Source: Catelliglobosispora koreensis DSM 44566
Lineage (GTDB): Bacteria > Actinomycetota > Actinomycetes > Mycobacteriales > Micromonosporaceae
Reading direction: 5' to 3'
Assembly: GCF_000379685.1 (NCBI RefSeq)
Contig: NZ_KB903255.1
Coordinates: forward strand, 61,586-125,585
Length of the DNA: 64,000 nucleotides
Positions 1 to 7,824 of this stretch are shown here, one piece after another. Under the pieces are notes generated by a model that saw only the letters and a list, made by a program, of their open reading frames with translations, did no database searches and had not been told where the DNA came from. Each line of letters begins with the position of its first letter. The first letter of the stretch is position 1. The translations under genes were made by a program, and so were the position numbers.

Positions 1-1227
1 CTCGGTCTTGAGCGTCACCCCGACGACGAAGCGCTGTGCGCGGTCCGGCAGGTTGTGCAGGTCGACGACCGTGACCTGGGCACCTTCGGTGGTGGAGATG
101 CGGTGGGACTTCTTCGATGACAGGTCACCGCGGATCAGCCGGGCTAGGTCGCGTTTGCTGGAGATGAGCCGGCGGGCGAACGCGTTGATGGTTCCAATCC
201 CGACGGAGGTGCCAGCCCAGGTCATGCGGGACGCCTCGTCGTTGAGCTGGTCCACGAGGTAATCGACCAGCGCCTCATAGCTGTGCAGCGCCGTGCCATC
301 GATGGCCACGCTGCCGTCTTTGTCGACCGCTGTGCGGGCGAGCTGCGCGGTCACGGCATGCACGACCATCGTGTATTGCTGGCGTTCATCGTCGGCGTCG
401 GCGAAGACATAGGGCAGCAACCGGTCGCCACAGAATTCACTGAGCGTCCAGTAGAACGGGTCGACCCCGGTGAGCCTGCTCGCCACGTCGGGGCTGCCGG
501 TGCGGTCGCCCTGGCGGGCCGGCGCATAGACGCTCACCTGTGGGAACGGCGCGGCTTCGAGCCCGAGCCGGTGGTATTGCTCGCGCGTGCGCTCATCGAG
601 TCTCGTGTTTGGATGGTCGAGGAACAGCAGGTCTTCGCCTTTGACGTTGAAGATCAGCGCTTTGGTGTTGATCGCGTCGTTGCCGAACACACCCGACCGG
701 AACACGGAGTAGAGGAGAAACGTCGCGAAGCTCGTCTTGGTGGCCACGCCGGAAATGCCGGAGATCGAGACGTGAGCGCCGCGGCTGCCATCGAGGAAGT
801 CGGCGTTGAGGAACACGGGCAGGCCGTCGCGGCCCAGGCCCATCGGCAGCCGGCGGTGCATGCGGTCAAAGGACAGCGCACTGTCACGGGCCTCGCCCTC
901 AGCGCGGTAGGCGACAGCGCCCGGCAGCGGCGGAACAAAGACCTCGGGCTCTACCCGGGTGACCGTGACCTCGGCGGCTTCCTGAACCATCGCGGGCAGC
1001 ATGCCGTCAGCGATGGCGAACACGTCTGAATCGAAGGTCGCGCCCTCATGCCGGGCCCGAACACTCGTGACGACACCAGCGATCGTCACCTCACCACGGT
1101 CGGCGAGGTTTCGCTTGGTCATGACTACGTCATCTAGTTGGAGATATTGCCCATCCGTGACCGCCACCCAGAAGGTGAGCGGACTCGCGTCCTCGGTGCC
1201 CAGCACCCTGCCCACTGGCTCACTCAC
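1..1227 (-). CDS. HerA/DUF87-like ATP-binding protein, C-terminus outside window
   Basis: Open reading frame of 409 codons that runs off the left edge without a stop, so the C-terminus is missing. The N-terminal ~95 residues look like the HAS-barrel found at the start of HerA-type DNA-translocating ATPases. A P-loop-like segment follows at residues 157-166 (GISGVATKTS), which has Thr where the classical loop has Gly before Lys. Later segments include FNVKGEDLLFLD and VTVVDLHNLPD, the latter resembling a Walker B strand. The GTG start at 1227 lies 7 nt after a TAGGGT box (1235-1240), fitting a leaderless transcript. HerA-family proteins are hexameric motors; the specific role of this actinobacterial subgroup is not known to me. 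Confidence 0.8.
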   Translation of the reverse strand, partial: MSEPVGRVLGTEDASPLTFWVAVTDGQYLQLDDVVMTKRNLADRGEVTIAGVVTSVRARHEGATFDSDVFAIADGMLPAMVQEAAEVTVTRVEPEVFVPPLPGAVAYRAEGEARDSALSFDRMHRRLPMGLGRDGLPVFLNADFLDGSRGAHVSISGISGVATKTSFATFLLYSVFRSGVFGNDAINTKALIFNVKGEDLLFLDHPNTRLDERTREQYHRLGLEAAPFPQVSVYAPARQGDRTGSPDVASRLTGVDPFYWTLSEFCGDRLLPYVFADADDERQQYTMVVHAVTAQLARTAVDKDGSVAIDGTALHSYEALVDYLVDQLNDEASRMTWAGTSVGIGTINAFARRLISSKRDLARLIRGDLSSKKSHRISTTEGAQVTVVDLHNLPDRAQRFVVGVTLKTE

Positions 1228-1327
1228 GCGGACGACCCTACCGCCTGCCACCGACAGACCAACTTCGCCCGCGCCGTCCCACCGTCCGCTTTAGACGTCG
1301 TGGCAGGAAAGCTGCGAAGCTTCCCGA

Positions 1328-2227
1328 GTGGACATGCACGCTGATCAGCTAAACGTCTCGCTCACCACGGTCCGCGCCCTGATCGATGAGCAATTTCCCG
1401 AGTGGCGGGCGCTAAAGATCACCCAGGTCGCGGCCAAGGGCACCGTCAACGCGATCTTCCGCATCGGTGCCGGCCTGGCTGCCCGATTCGCCTTACAACG
1501 CCAAGATCCCGCCGCCGCGCGAGAAGGGCTGCGGACCGAGGCGGCAGCCGCCCGTGAGCTGCTTGGCAGGACACGTTTTCGCACGCCGGAGCCGGTCGCG
1601 ATGGGCCAGCCGGGGCACGGCTATCCGCTACCTTGGTCGGTGCAGACCTGGCTGCCGGGTCACGTGGCCACCGGCGACGGTGAGCCGGAAGCCTTCGCCG
1701 AGGACCTGGCCGAGTTCATCCACGATGTCCGGTCAATCCCTACTGGCGGGCGTACGTTTCGTGGCAAAGGCCGCGGCGGTGATCTGCGCACCCACGATGC
1801 CTGGCTGGAGACGTGCTTTCAGCACAGCGAAAACATCTTGGACGTGCCTCGCCTGCGCCGCATGTGGACTCAGATGCGGGAACTTCCCCGCGGCAGCGCC
1901 CCCGACGTGATGAACCACGGTGACCTGATTCCCGCGAACGTGCTGGTGTCCGAGGGCAGGCTGGCCGGGATCATCGATGTCGGCGGCCTTGGCCCCGCCG
2001 ATGCGGCCCTGGATCTCGTCAGCGCCTGGCACCTGTTCGAGCCTGGTCCACGAGCGGCTCTTCGCCGGGCGCTGAAATCTGATGACCTGGAATGGGAACG
2101 GGGCAGGGCCTGGGCTTTCCATCAGGCCATGGGACTCGTCTGGTACTACGCCGAAAGCAACCCGCCGATGAGTCAGCTGGGCCGCCGCACGCTGGCCCGC
2201 ATCGTCACAGCGGGATCTGAAGGCTGA
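1328..2227 (+). CDS. APH-family phosphotransferase
   Basis: A 299-residue kinase-like protein of the aminoglycoside phosphotransferase (APH/choline kinase) superfamily. The Brenner motif NHGDLIPANVLV lies near residues 195-206 and holds the catalytic Asp. The metal-binding motif follows as IIDVGGLGPADAALDL, with Gly where many members have Phe-Gly-Asp. The family transfers phosphate from ATP to a small-molecule hydroxyl, but the substrate cannot be read from sequence and drug resistance should not be assumed. The start is GTG at 1328; ATG at 1334 is an equally possible start. Its 3' end overlaps the convergent DUF6510 gene by 23 bp. Confidence 0.85.
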   Translation: MDMHADQLNVSLTTVRALIDEQFPEWRALKITQVAAKGTVNAIFRIGAGLAARFALQRQDPAAAREGLRTEAAAARELLGRTRFRTPEPVAMGQPGHGYPLPWSVQTWLPGHVATGDGEPEAFAEDLAEFIHDVRSIPTGGRTFRGKGRGGDLRTHDAWLETCFQHSENILDVPRLRRMWTQMRELPRGSAPDVMNHGDLIPANVLVSEGRLAGIIDVGGLGPADAALDLVSAWHLFEPGPRAALRRALKSDDLEWERGRAWAFHQAMGLVWYYAESNPPMSQLGRRTLARIVTAGSEG

Positions 2228-2459
2228 CGCACCCGCGCAAGTCCAGCCAGGCGCCGGAGGGGCCGCGCACGAGACGCAGCACGACCTCGTCACAGCCCGG
2301 ACAGCGAGCGACCAAGCCCGGGGCGCTGGTGTAGACGCGCAGCGCGGCGACCGGGCCGGTCTGCCCACAAGCGACACACTGCCCCGAAGCGGCGGTCAGA
2401 TCGACGGCGAAGATTTCGCGTAGTGGCCCGGCAAGGGCGTTTCCATCGACATAGGTCAT
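2205..2459 (-). CDS. DUF6510 zinc-ribbon-like protein
   Basis: An 84-residue protein with two CxxC pairs (Cys28/31 and Cys53/56) typical of a small zinc ribbon. It matches my memory of DUF6510, a family usually found beside sulfite-oxidase-like and FAD reductase genes in actinobacteria. Here it is the last gene of such an operon, starting one base after the FAD reductase stop. The function is unknown; a role in assembly or electron transfer with the two upstream enzymes is an inference from gene order only. Confidence 0.8.
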   Translation of the reverse strand: MTYVDGNALAGPLREIFAVDLTAASGQCVACGQTGPVAALRVYTSAPGLVARCPGCDEVVLRLVRGPSGAWLDLRGCVSLQIPL

Positions 2460-2460
2460 T

Positions 2461-3189
2461 TCACCCTCCCGTGGGACCGAAGCGTTCCGTTTTCACTTTG
2501 CGGGGCTCATGCCCGAGCGCGACGAGGATGTCGGCTACCGTCTCGACGAAACCCGTTGGGCCGCAAACGAAACAGTCGGGCTGAAAGTCAGCCGGCCAGC
2601 CGTGGGTGTTGACGTCGGCGACGCCGATCCGCCGCCTTTGCCCGCCAGCTCGCGTGAACACATAGCTCACGTCCAGGCCGCCTTCCAGACGCCGCAACTC
2701 GGCCGCGTAGAGCACATCGTCTGGTGTGCGGGCCGAGTAGATGAGCCGGAAGGGAACCCGGCTGGACGCGGCACGGCGAGCGCGGATCATCGCCATCAAG
2801 GGCACGATCCCCGAGCCGCCAGCGACCAAGAGCACAGGGGCGGTATCCGTTGGGCGCCAAACGAACCAGCCCCCGACCGGGCCGCGCAGCTCGACTTGGT
2901 CACCGGGTTTGAGCACGTCACCGAGGTAGGGTGACACCTCGCCATCGGGCACCTTCTGCACTGTCAGCTCGACGCGGTCGCCGTCGGTGGCCGAGGCGAG
3001 CGAGTAACTTCGCTGCGCGCTGTAGCCGTCTTCGGCGGTCAGCCGAACGTCAACATGCTGTCCGGCCAAGTGGCCGGGCCAGCCGGGCACGTCGAAGACG
3101 AGGCTGCGGGCGGTGGCGGTTTCGTCGTGAAGCGACGATAGCGTCGCCACGCGCCAGGTCAGTCGCCCTGGTAACGCTGTTCGCGCCAT
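2461..3189 (-). CDS. Ferredoxin reductase-like FAD/NAD(P)-binding oxidoreductase
   Basis: A 242-residue member of the ferredoxin-NADP reductase family. The flavin-binding strand RSYSLAS lies near residues 60-66, the nucleotide-binding loop VAGGSGIVPLMAMIR near 120-134, and the C-terminus carries the CGPTGFVETVADIL motif that contacts the nicotinamide. There is no fused 2Fe-2S domain. The gene overlaps the 3' end of the upstream molybdopterin oxidoreductase gene by 31 bp, so the two are translationally linked. It probably passes electrons between NAD(P)H and the molybdoenzyme; direction and carrier are inferred. Confidence 0.9.
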   Translation of the reverse strand: MARTALPGRLTWRVATLSSLHDETATARSLVFDVPGWPGHLAGQHVDVRLTAEDGYSAQRSYSLASATDGDRVELTVQKVPDGEVSPYLGDVLKPGDQVELRGPVGGWFVWRPTDTAPVLLVAGGSGIVPLMAMIRARRAASSRVPFRLIYSARTPDDVLYAAELRRLEGGLDVSYVFTRAGGQRRRIGVADVNTHGWPADFQPDCFVCGPTGFVETVADILVALGHEPRKVKTERFGPTGG

Positions 3190-3758
3190 GGGTCACCGTA
3201 GTCGTGGTAGCCGGCCGTTTCCCAGAATCCGGGCTCATCTTCGAGCAGGAGCTGAATGCCGCGTACCCACTTGGCCGACTTCCACAGATACAGATGCGGC
3301 ACCAGCAACCGCGCCGGGCCTCCGTGCTCGGGCGGCAAAGGCGCGCCATCGTATTCGTAAACGATCCACGCCTGCCCATCGAGAAGGTCCTCCAACGGCA
3401 GGTTGGTCGTGTAACCACCGTAGGAATGGGCCAGCGCGAAATCGGCGGCGGTCTCTACTTCTTCGAGCAGCACGTCCAGGGACACCCCACGCCACGAGGT
3501 CGACAGCTTGGACCACTTGGTGACGCAATGCAGATCCACCGTTGGCGTTTGGCTGGGCAGGGCAAGCAACTCGAGCCACGACCAGTGGTGCTGCTGCCCG
3601 GCCTCGGTCGTGATGGCGAACTGCCACGACTCCAGCGGGATTCGCGGCGTCGGCCCAGCCGACAGCACGGGAAAGTCCTCGGTCAGATACTGCCCTGGCG
3701 GCAGCGCTGGCCCTGATGATCGTGGCCGGCCCTGAAAGCCGGGCGAGACAATGCCCAC
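3159..3758 (-). CDS. Sulfite oxidase-like molybdopterin oxidoreductase
   Basis: A 199-residue protein of the sulfite oxidase/YedY (MsrP) molybdopterin fold. The Mo-ligating cysteine is Cys78 in LHCVTKWS. Other family marks are TEDFPVLSAG near the N-terminus and HLYLWKSAKWVRGI near residues 161-174. No Tat signal is present, unlike periplasmic MsrP, so this is a cytoplasmic type. The GTG start at 3758 is chosen because the family usually begins MGIVS and then a Gly/Arg-rich stretch. It heads a three-gene operon with the FAD reductase and DUF6510. The physiological substrate is unknown. Confidence 0.9.
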   Translation of the reverse strand: MGIVSPGFQGRPRSSGPALPPGQYLTEDFPVLSAGPTPRIPLESWQFAITTEAGQQHHWSWLELLALPSQTPTVDLHCVTKWSKLSTSWRGVSLDVLLEEVETAADFALAHSYGGYTTNLPLEDLLDGQAWIVYEYDGAPLPPEHGGPARLLVPHLYLWKSAKWVRGIQLLLEDEPGFWETAGYHDYGDPWREQRYQGD

Positions 3759-3792
3759 GCCCTACTCATACCACGGATCCGACGTCGGGTTG

Positions 3793-4479
3793 ATGACAGT
3801 AAGAAAGGCGATGGGCCGGTACGGTGCAGCGGTGGCGAGCAAGCTGACCAACCGCATCCTTGACGGTGCCAATCCCAACTCAGTTTCGGCGAAAGCGCGA
3901 GGCAAGCGCTGGGCTGAGCTGATGCGCCGCTTCCCGGAGCTGGATCAGATGAAGGTCCTCGACCTTGGCGGCCGCCCCCAGTTCTGGCGCGATGCTCCCG
4001 TCAAACCGGCTGCGGTGACGACGGTCAATATCGTTGACCTGCCCGCGGACGAGCCGTGGATCACGACGCTCGTCGCCGACGCCTGTGCCGAACGGTGGAC
4101 GCACGGGACGTTTGACCTCGTGATATCGAACAGTCTGCTGGAGCACCTGGGCGGCGTCGCGCGCCGGGCGCAGTTCGCCAACGTCGTGCATCAAGCGTCA
4201 AACCGCTGGTGGATTCAGACGCCCTACCGCTATTTCCCCGTTGAGCCGCACTGGTTCTTCCCCGGGTTCCAGTTCCTGCCGTTGCCGGTGCGCATCAAAA
4301 TCACACAGCACTGGCCGATGGGTTACCGCCGCGCGCGTGACTACGCCACCGCCTATGACCACGTGCAAGAGGTCGAACTCGTCACCATCACCGAGATGAA
4401 GCGGCTCTTTCCCGAGGGTGAGATCTGGAAGGAGCGGATGGCGGGGCTGGTCAAGAGCCTCGTTGCCGTTCGTACTTAA
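3793..4479 (+). CDS. Class I SAM-dependent methyltransferase
   Basis: About 228 residues. Motif I is VLDLGGRPQFW and the acidic motif II region is VNIVDLPAD. The later segment FDLVISNSLLEHLGG is typical of class I methyltransferases of the ubiE/glycan-modifying type. The substrate is unknown. The open frame extends up to an ATG at 3751, but that start would sit inside the divergent oxidoreductase gene's start region, so ATG 3793 is preferred. Neither has a strong ribosome-binding site. The 3' end overlaps the convergent reductase gene by about 29 bp. Confidence 0.8.
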   Translation: MTVRKAMGRYGAAVASKLTNRILDGANPNSVSAKARGKRWAELMRRFPELDQMKVLDLGGRPQFWRDAPVKPAAVTTVNIVDLPADEPWITTLVADACAERWTHGTFDLVISNSLLEHLGGVARRAQFANVVHQASNRWWIQTPYRYFPVEPHWFFPGFQFLPLPVRIKITQHWPMGYRRARDYATAYDHVQEVELVTITEMKRLFPEGEIWKERMAGLVKSLVAVRT

Positions 4480-5077
4480 GCAACAGCGTTCCATCCTCAG
4501 CCGCGTTGGCGTGCACCAAACGCATTCGGCGCGGCTCATGCGGCGTACCCTCAATGATCCGGCCAGAACCGGGACCCGCGAGCAAGGGTGACAGGGTCAG
4601 ATACATCTCATCGACAAGGTCTTCGCCCGTCAGCGCGCCGAAAAGATAGGGCCCGCCTTCACAGAGCACGTGCTGTAACCCAAGCGCGGCAAGCTTTTCC
4701 AGCCCTTGCGCGAGTGTCGTGAACCGGATCGTGTCAGCTCCCGCGACCGCACCTTCGCTTGGCGTAAGGATTATCGGCCGCACGGGCGCCTGGGCCAGTG
4801 CGGGATGGTTCGGGTCAAGGTTCAAAGACCTTGAGACCACAACCAATCGGGGGTACTCAGTGAGCCCGTTCTCCAGTCGCCAGGCCCTGCGTTGCGCGTC
4901 GAGCGTTAGCGGCCGGTAGTTCTCGGCACGAAACGTCCCGGCGCCGACCAGCAGAGCGTCGCAATCGCGCCGCAGCAACCGGAACTGCTTCTTGTCTTCC
5001 TCGCCGGAAAGTCCAGCCGACAGCCCATCGACCGCGACAGCACCGTCCAAACTGGACACAAAGTTGACGCGCAGCAC
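4451..5077 (-). CDS. RibD C-terminal-like pyrimidine/dihydrofolate reductase family protein
   Basis: A 208-residue protein of the RibD_C/dihydrofolate reductase-like fold. It begins with the family's first strand VNFVSSLDGAVAVDG, continues with ALLVGAGTFRAENYRPL, and has LCEGGPYLFGAL near residue 150, the NADPH-binding region. RibD itself reduces the ribose of a pyrimidine intermediate in riboflavin synthesis, but stand-alone actinobacterial relatives are mostly uncharacterised. The GTG start is fixed by an in-frame TAG two codons upstream, the stop of the Cys-rich gene, so the two genes are very likely translationally coupled. The N-terminus is shorter than in many relatives. Confidence 0.85.
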   Translation of the reverse strand: MLRVNFVSSLDGAVAVDGLSAGLSGEEDKKQFRLLRRDCDALLVGAGTFRAENYRPLTLDAQRRAWRLENGLTEYPRLVVVSRSLNLDPNHPALAQAPVRPIILTPSEGAVAGADTIRFTTLAQGLEKLAALGLQHVLCEGGPYLFGALTGEDLVDEMYLTLSPLLAGPGSGRIIEGTPHEPRRMRLVHANAAEDGTLLLKYERQRGS

Positions 5078-5080
5078 GCC

Positions 5081-5200
5081 CTATTCGCCCGCCGCACCGG
5101 TCGCTGGCGGGGTGGGCTCGGGTGCCTTGTGCTGGCAGTCGCACCAGTTGTGGCCGGGGCAATCGTCGTGACGCTTTTCCCGGCAGGGCCGGCAAATCAT
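5081..5200 (-). CDS. 39-residue Cys-rich small protein
   Basis: A short gene encoding MICRPCREKR followed by a CPGHNWCDC segment and a Pro/Ala-rich tail. Five Cys and three His lie in the first 24 residues (Cys3, 6, 14, 20, 22), an arrangement suited to binding zinc or another metal. ATG 5200 lies 6 nt after TAGGGT (5207-5212), matching the leaderless promoter pattern seen across the window. The stop lies 3 nt before the reductase GTG, so the two form an operon. I recall similar small proteins beside RibD-like reductases in other actinobacteria, but the function is not known. Confidence 0.65.
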   Translation of the reverse strand: MICRPCREKRHDDCPGHNWCDCQHKAPEPTPPATGAAGE

Positions 5201-5204
5201 GCCT

Positions 5205-6293
5205 TCACCCTAACCCTTGCGGGGCGATGTCGCCGGAGTCGGCCTCAGGATGCGGGTCACTCAGGCGCGGACGGCACCCGACGACGACCACGCGGTCGGT
5301 GCTGAGCAGGCTGGAGACTTCGCGATAGGTCAGGGCGTGCCCGCCCCGCAGCACAGCGATCGCTGGTTCGGCTAGCTGATCGGGGCGCTTGCCCACTTCA
5401 CTTGGCTCGACCGGGCGCTCGACGAGTTCGAGACCGTCGCCGTGCACGAGCAGATCCGTGAACACTTCGCCAACGGCAGGGGAGTTGGCCGCGACGCCAA
5501 GCAGCCGTCCCGCGGCCTCAGAAGACGTCACGATCGCGTTGGCCCCCGAGCGAAGCAGTAGCGCCTCGTTCTCCGATTCGCGGATGGACGCGACGATCAC
5601 GCAGCGGGGATTGAGTTCCCGTGCGGTGAGCGTCGCGAGGACCGCTGTGTCGTCACGGTTCGTCGCGATGACGACCCGTTGCGCGTTGGGGACTCCCGCT
5701 TTACGCAGCACGGTGCTGCGGGTCGCGTCGCCCAGGATGGCCGCGTAACCATCGCGGTTGGCTTCCTCGACGAGCGCGGGGCGCTGGTCGACGATCACGA
5801 ATTGATCGCTGGGCACGCCTGAGGCGGCCAGTTGCTGAATGGCGCTGTAACCCTTGGTGCCGTATCCAATGACGACAGTGTGATCGCGCAACGTGTCCCT
5901 CCACCGGTCTTTGCGCAGCTGTTCGCGATAGCTGCGGGTGAGGACCTGAAAAGTCGTGCCCACGAGAATGGCCAGGAAGGCGATCCGCAGCGGGGTGATG
6001 AGCAAAATGTTCGTCAGCCGTGCGGTGTCGCTGACCGGCACGATGTCGCCATAGCCCGTGGTCGATAGCGTCACGGTGGCGTAATAGAACGCGTCGAGCC
6101 AGTCGACTTCGCCGTCTGAGTTGTCGTTATAGCCACTTCGTTCAATGATCACGATCGTCGCGACAACGGACAGCACAGCCAGGGCGTAGAGCACCCGTCT
6201 CCAAATCTGGCGGACGGGATCGAAGCGTTTCTCCGGCAGGAAAATCCAGCCCCGGGACAGACCCAGGGCCGAGACTTTCTCCGTTATCGCCAT
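5205..6293 (-). CDS. Two-TM potassium channel with RCK/TrkA-N domain
   Basis: An integral membrane K+ channel fused to a cytoplasmic nucleotide-binding domain. Two membrane helices (LYALAVLSVVATIVII and NILLITPLRIAFLAILVG) flank the selectivity filter TTGYGD, and a TrkA-N Rossmann domain starting VVIGYGTKGYSAI senses a ligand. A TrkA-C-like end follows. The ATG at 6293 is preferred because a TATTCT box (6301-6306) ends 7 nt before it, suggesting a leaderless mRNA; a GTG at 6311 is also in frame. The promoter region is shared with the divergent cellobiose operon, so CebR box A could also affect this gene. Confidence 0.9.
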   Translation of the reverse strand: MAITEKVSALGLSRGWIFLPEKRFDPVRQIWRRVLYALAVLSVVATIVIIERSGYNDNSDGEVDWLDAFYYATVTLSTTGYGDIVPVSDTARLTNILLITPLRIAFLAILVGTTFQVLTRSYREQLRKDRWRDTLRDHTVVIGYGTKGYSAIQQLAASGVPSDQFVIVDQRPALVEEANRDGYAAILGDATRSTVLRKAGVPNAQRVVIATNRDDTAVLATLTARELNPRCVIVASIRESENEALLLRSGANAIVTSSEAAGRLLGVAANSPAVGEVFTDLLVHGDGLELVERPVEPSEVGKRPDQLAEPAIAVLRGGHALTYREVSSLLSTDRVVVVGCRPRLSDPHPEADSGDIAPQGLG

Positions 6294-6349
6294 GATAAGA
6301 AGAATATCCACTTTTGGGGCTTTGGTCCGGCCGTCTCAAGATAACGGAA

Positions 6350-6363
6350 TGGGATCGCTCCCA
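6350..6363. promoter_or_regulatory. CebR operator-like box A
   Basis: TGGGATCGCTCCCA differs at one position from the palindromic Streptomyces CebR box TGGGAGCGCTCCCA. It lies just upstream of the predicted -35 of the cebE promoter and about 57 bp from the start of the divergent K+ channel gene. Together with boxes B and C it could support looping or cooperative binding. Confidence 0.75.
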
Positions 6364-6371
6364 ACGCTCTA

Positions 6372-6401
6372 TTGACACTTACGTAACCTCCTGGCAATCA
6401 T
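6372..6401 (+). promoter_or_regulatory. Predicted cebE promoter
   Basis: TTGACA (6372-6377), an 18-nt spacer and AATCAT (6396-6401) make a plausible sigma-70-type promoter. The CebR boxes B and C begin at the last base of the -10 element, so a bound repressor would cover the start site. Confidence 0.6.
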
Positions 6402-6428
6402 GGGAGCGCTCCTACGGGAGCGCTCCCA
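6401..6428. promoter_or_regulatory. Tandem CebR operators B and C
   Basis: Two abutting 14-bp boxes, TGGGAGCGCTCCTA (6401-6414) and CGGGAGCGCTCCCA (6415-6428), each one or two bases from the known CebR consensus. They overlap the expected transcription start of the cellobiose operon. In Streptomyces, CebR is released by cellobiose; the adjacent cebR gene makes the assignment strong. Confidence 0.9.
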
Positions 6429-6463
6429 TGATTCGCAAAAATGGTTGCCTGAGAGGGGCCATC

Positions 6464-7762
6464 ATGAGGGTTTTTACGCGCCGCCGCGCCATCGCGGCCG
6501 TAGCGCTAGCCGCGGCGACCGCGCTGGGCGCGACCGCGTGCGGATCGGACCCGGCACCGGGTACCGACGAGAAGATCACACTGAACATCGATGTCTTCGG
6601 TAACTTCGGTTACGAGGAGCTTTACAAGCAGTACGAGGCCTCCCACCCGAACGTGAAGATCGTGGAGCGGGGCACCGGATCGCAGCTCGACGCGCACAAC
6701 CAGCAGCTGGCTCAGCGGATGGCAGCCAACGCGGGTGCCGGTGACATCGTCGCCATCGAAGAGGGCACTCTGTTGCAGTACCTCGACAAGGCCAACCTTT
6801 TTGTTGACCTCGGTGAGCACGGCGCTAGGGACCTCGCGGGCAACTTCATGCCGTGGAAGTACGAGGCGGCGGTCAAGGGTGGCAAGGTTATCGGCCTTGG
6901 CACCGACGTCGGTGGCATGGCCATGTGCTACCGCACCGACCTGTTCGCCAAGGCGGGCCTGCCGACCGACCGCAAGGCCGTTTCGGCTCTGTGGCCGACC
7001 TGGGACGCCTACATCGAGACCGGCAAGACGTTCAAGGCGAAGGTTCCCGACGCGGGCTTCCTCGACGCGGTGACCAACACCTACAACACGATCCTGATGC
7101 AGAAGGCCGGTCAGGGCGCTGGTTACACGTATTTCGACAAGTCTGACAAGTCCGTGATCGACACGAACCCGGCTGTCAAGGACGCGTGGGAGATCTCCAA
7201 CAAGATCCTCGACGCTGGACTGTCCGCCAAGCTGGCCGCGTGGTCGAACGAATGGAACGCCGGCTTCAAGCAGGCCAAGTTCGCCACGATCGCTTGCCCC
7301 GCCTGGATGACGGGCTACATCACCACGCAGAACGGTCCCGAGGGCTCCGGCAAGTGGGACATCGCTTCGGTTCCCGGCGGTTCGGGTAACTGGGGTGGCT
7401 CGTGGCTGGCCGTCCCGAAGACCAGCAAGCACCAGAAGGAAGCCGCCGAGCTGATCAAGTTCCTGACGAACCCGGCCGGTCAGGCTGCCGCCTTCAAGTC
7501 CAAGGGCAACCTGCCGTCCTCGCCGCAGGCGCTCAAGGACCCGGCTGTCGCCGCCGCTGTGAACGAGTACTTCAGCAAGGCCCCGACAGGTGAGATCTTC
7601 GCCAAGGGTGCCCTTGAGCTCAAGCCCGTTTACCTCGGCTCGAAGAACCAGGCCGTCCGCACCGCGGTTGAGAACGCGCTGCGCACGGTGGAGCAAGGAC
7701 AGAAGAACTCTGCCGCAGGCTGGGCCGCCGCCGTCGAAGACGGCAAGAAGGCCGGTTCATAA
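6464..7762 (+). CDS. cebE: Cellobiose/cellotriose ABC transporter substrate-binding lipoprotein
   Basis: A 432-residue family 1 solute-binding protein. The N-terminus MRVFTRRRAIAAV is a signal peptide with twin arginines and a hydrophobic core ending at a lipidated Cys in ATACGSD. The mature part has the usual periplasmic-binding fold, with segments such as GDIVAIEEGTL and a C-terminal SSPQALKDP. ATG 6464 is chosen because GAGAGGGG lies 5-12 nt upstream; an in-frame ATG at 6428 lies inside operator C. It captures cello-oligosaccharides for CebFG. It is the first gene of the CebR-controlled operon and is followed by a strong hairpin. Confidence 0.93.
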   Translation: MRVFTRRRAIAAVALAAATALGATACGSDPAPGTDEKITLNIDVFGNFGYEELYKQYEASHPNVKIVERGTGSQLDAHNQQLAQRMAANAGAGDIVAIEEGTLLQYLDKANLFVDLGEHGARDLAGNFMPWKYEAAVKGGKVIGLGTDVGGMAMCYRTDLFAKAGLPTDRKAVSALWPTWDAYIETGKTFKAKVPDAGFLDAVTNTYNTILMQKAGQGAGYTYFDKSDKSVIDTNPAVKDAWEISNKILDAGLSAKLAAWSNEWNAGFKQAKFATIACPAWMTGYITTQNGPEGSGKWDIASVPGGSGNWGGSWLAVPKTSKHQKEAAELIKFLTNPAGQAAAFKSKGNLPSSPQALKDPAVAAAVNEYFSKAPTGEIFAKGALELKPVYLGSKNQAVRTAVENALRTVEQGQKNSAAGWAAAVEDGKKAGS

Positions 7763-7772
7763 CCGTTCGAAC

Positions 7773-7804
7773 TTGAGGTGCACGGCGAAAGCCGTGCACC
7801 TCAA
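7773..7804 (+). terminator. Strong hairpin between cebE and cebF
   Basis: TTGAGGTGCACGGC (7773-7786) pairs perfectly with GCCGTGCACCTCAA (7791-7804) around a GAAA tetraloop, giving a 14-bp stem. No T-tract follows, and cebF begins 20 bp later. It is more likely a partial terminator or a block to 3' exonucleases that raises cebE relative to cebFG, as known for binding-protein genes in sugar ABC operons, than a full stop. Confidence 0.85.
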
Positions 7805-7824
7805 CCTCTTGTATTGGAGTGGTT

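Noticed and set aside
283-1029. Plus-strand frame of 248 codons at the left edge
   Set aside because: The minus strand holds a HerA-like protein over the whole region with recognisable motifs; this frame is its antisense shadow.
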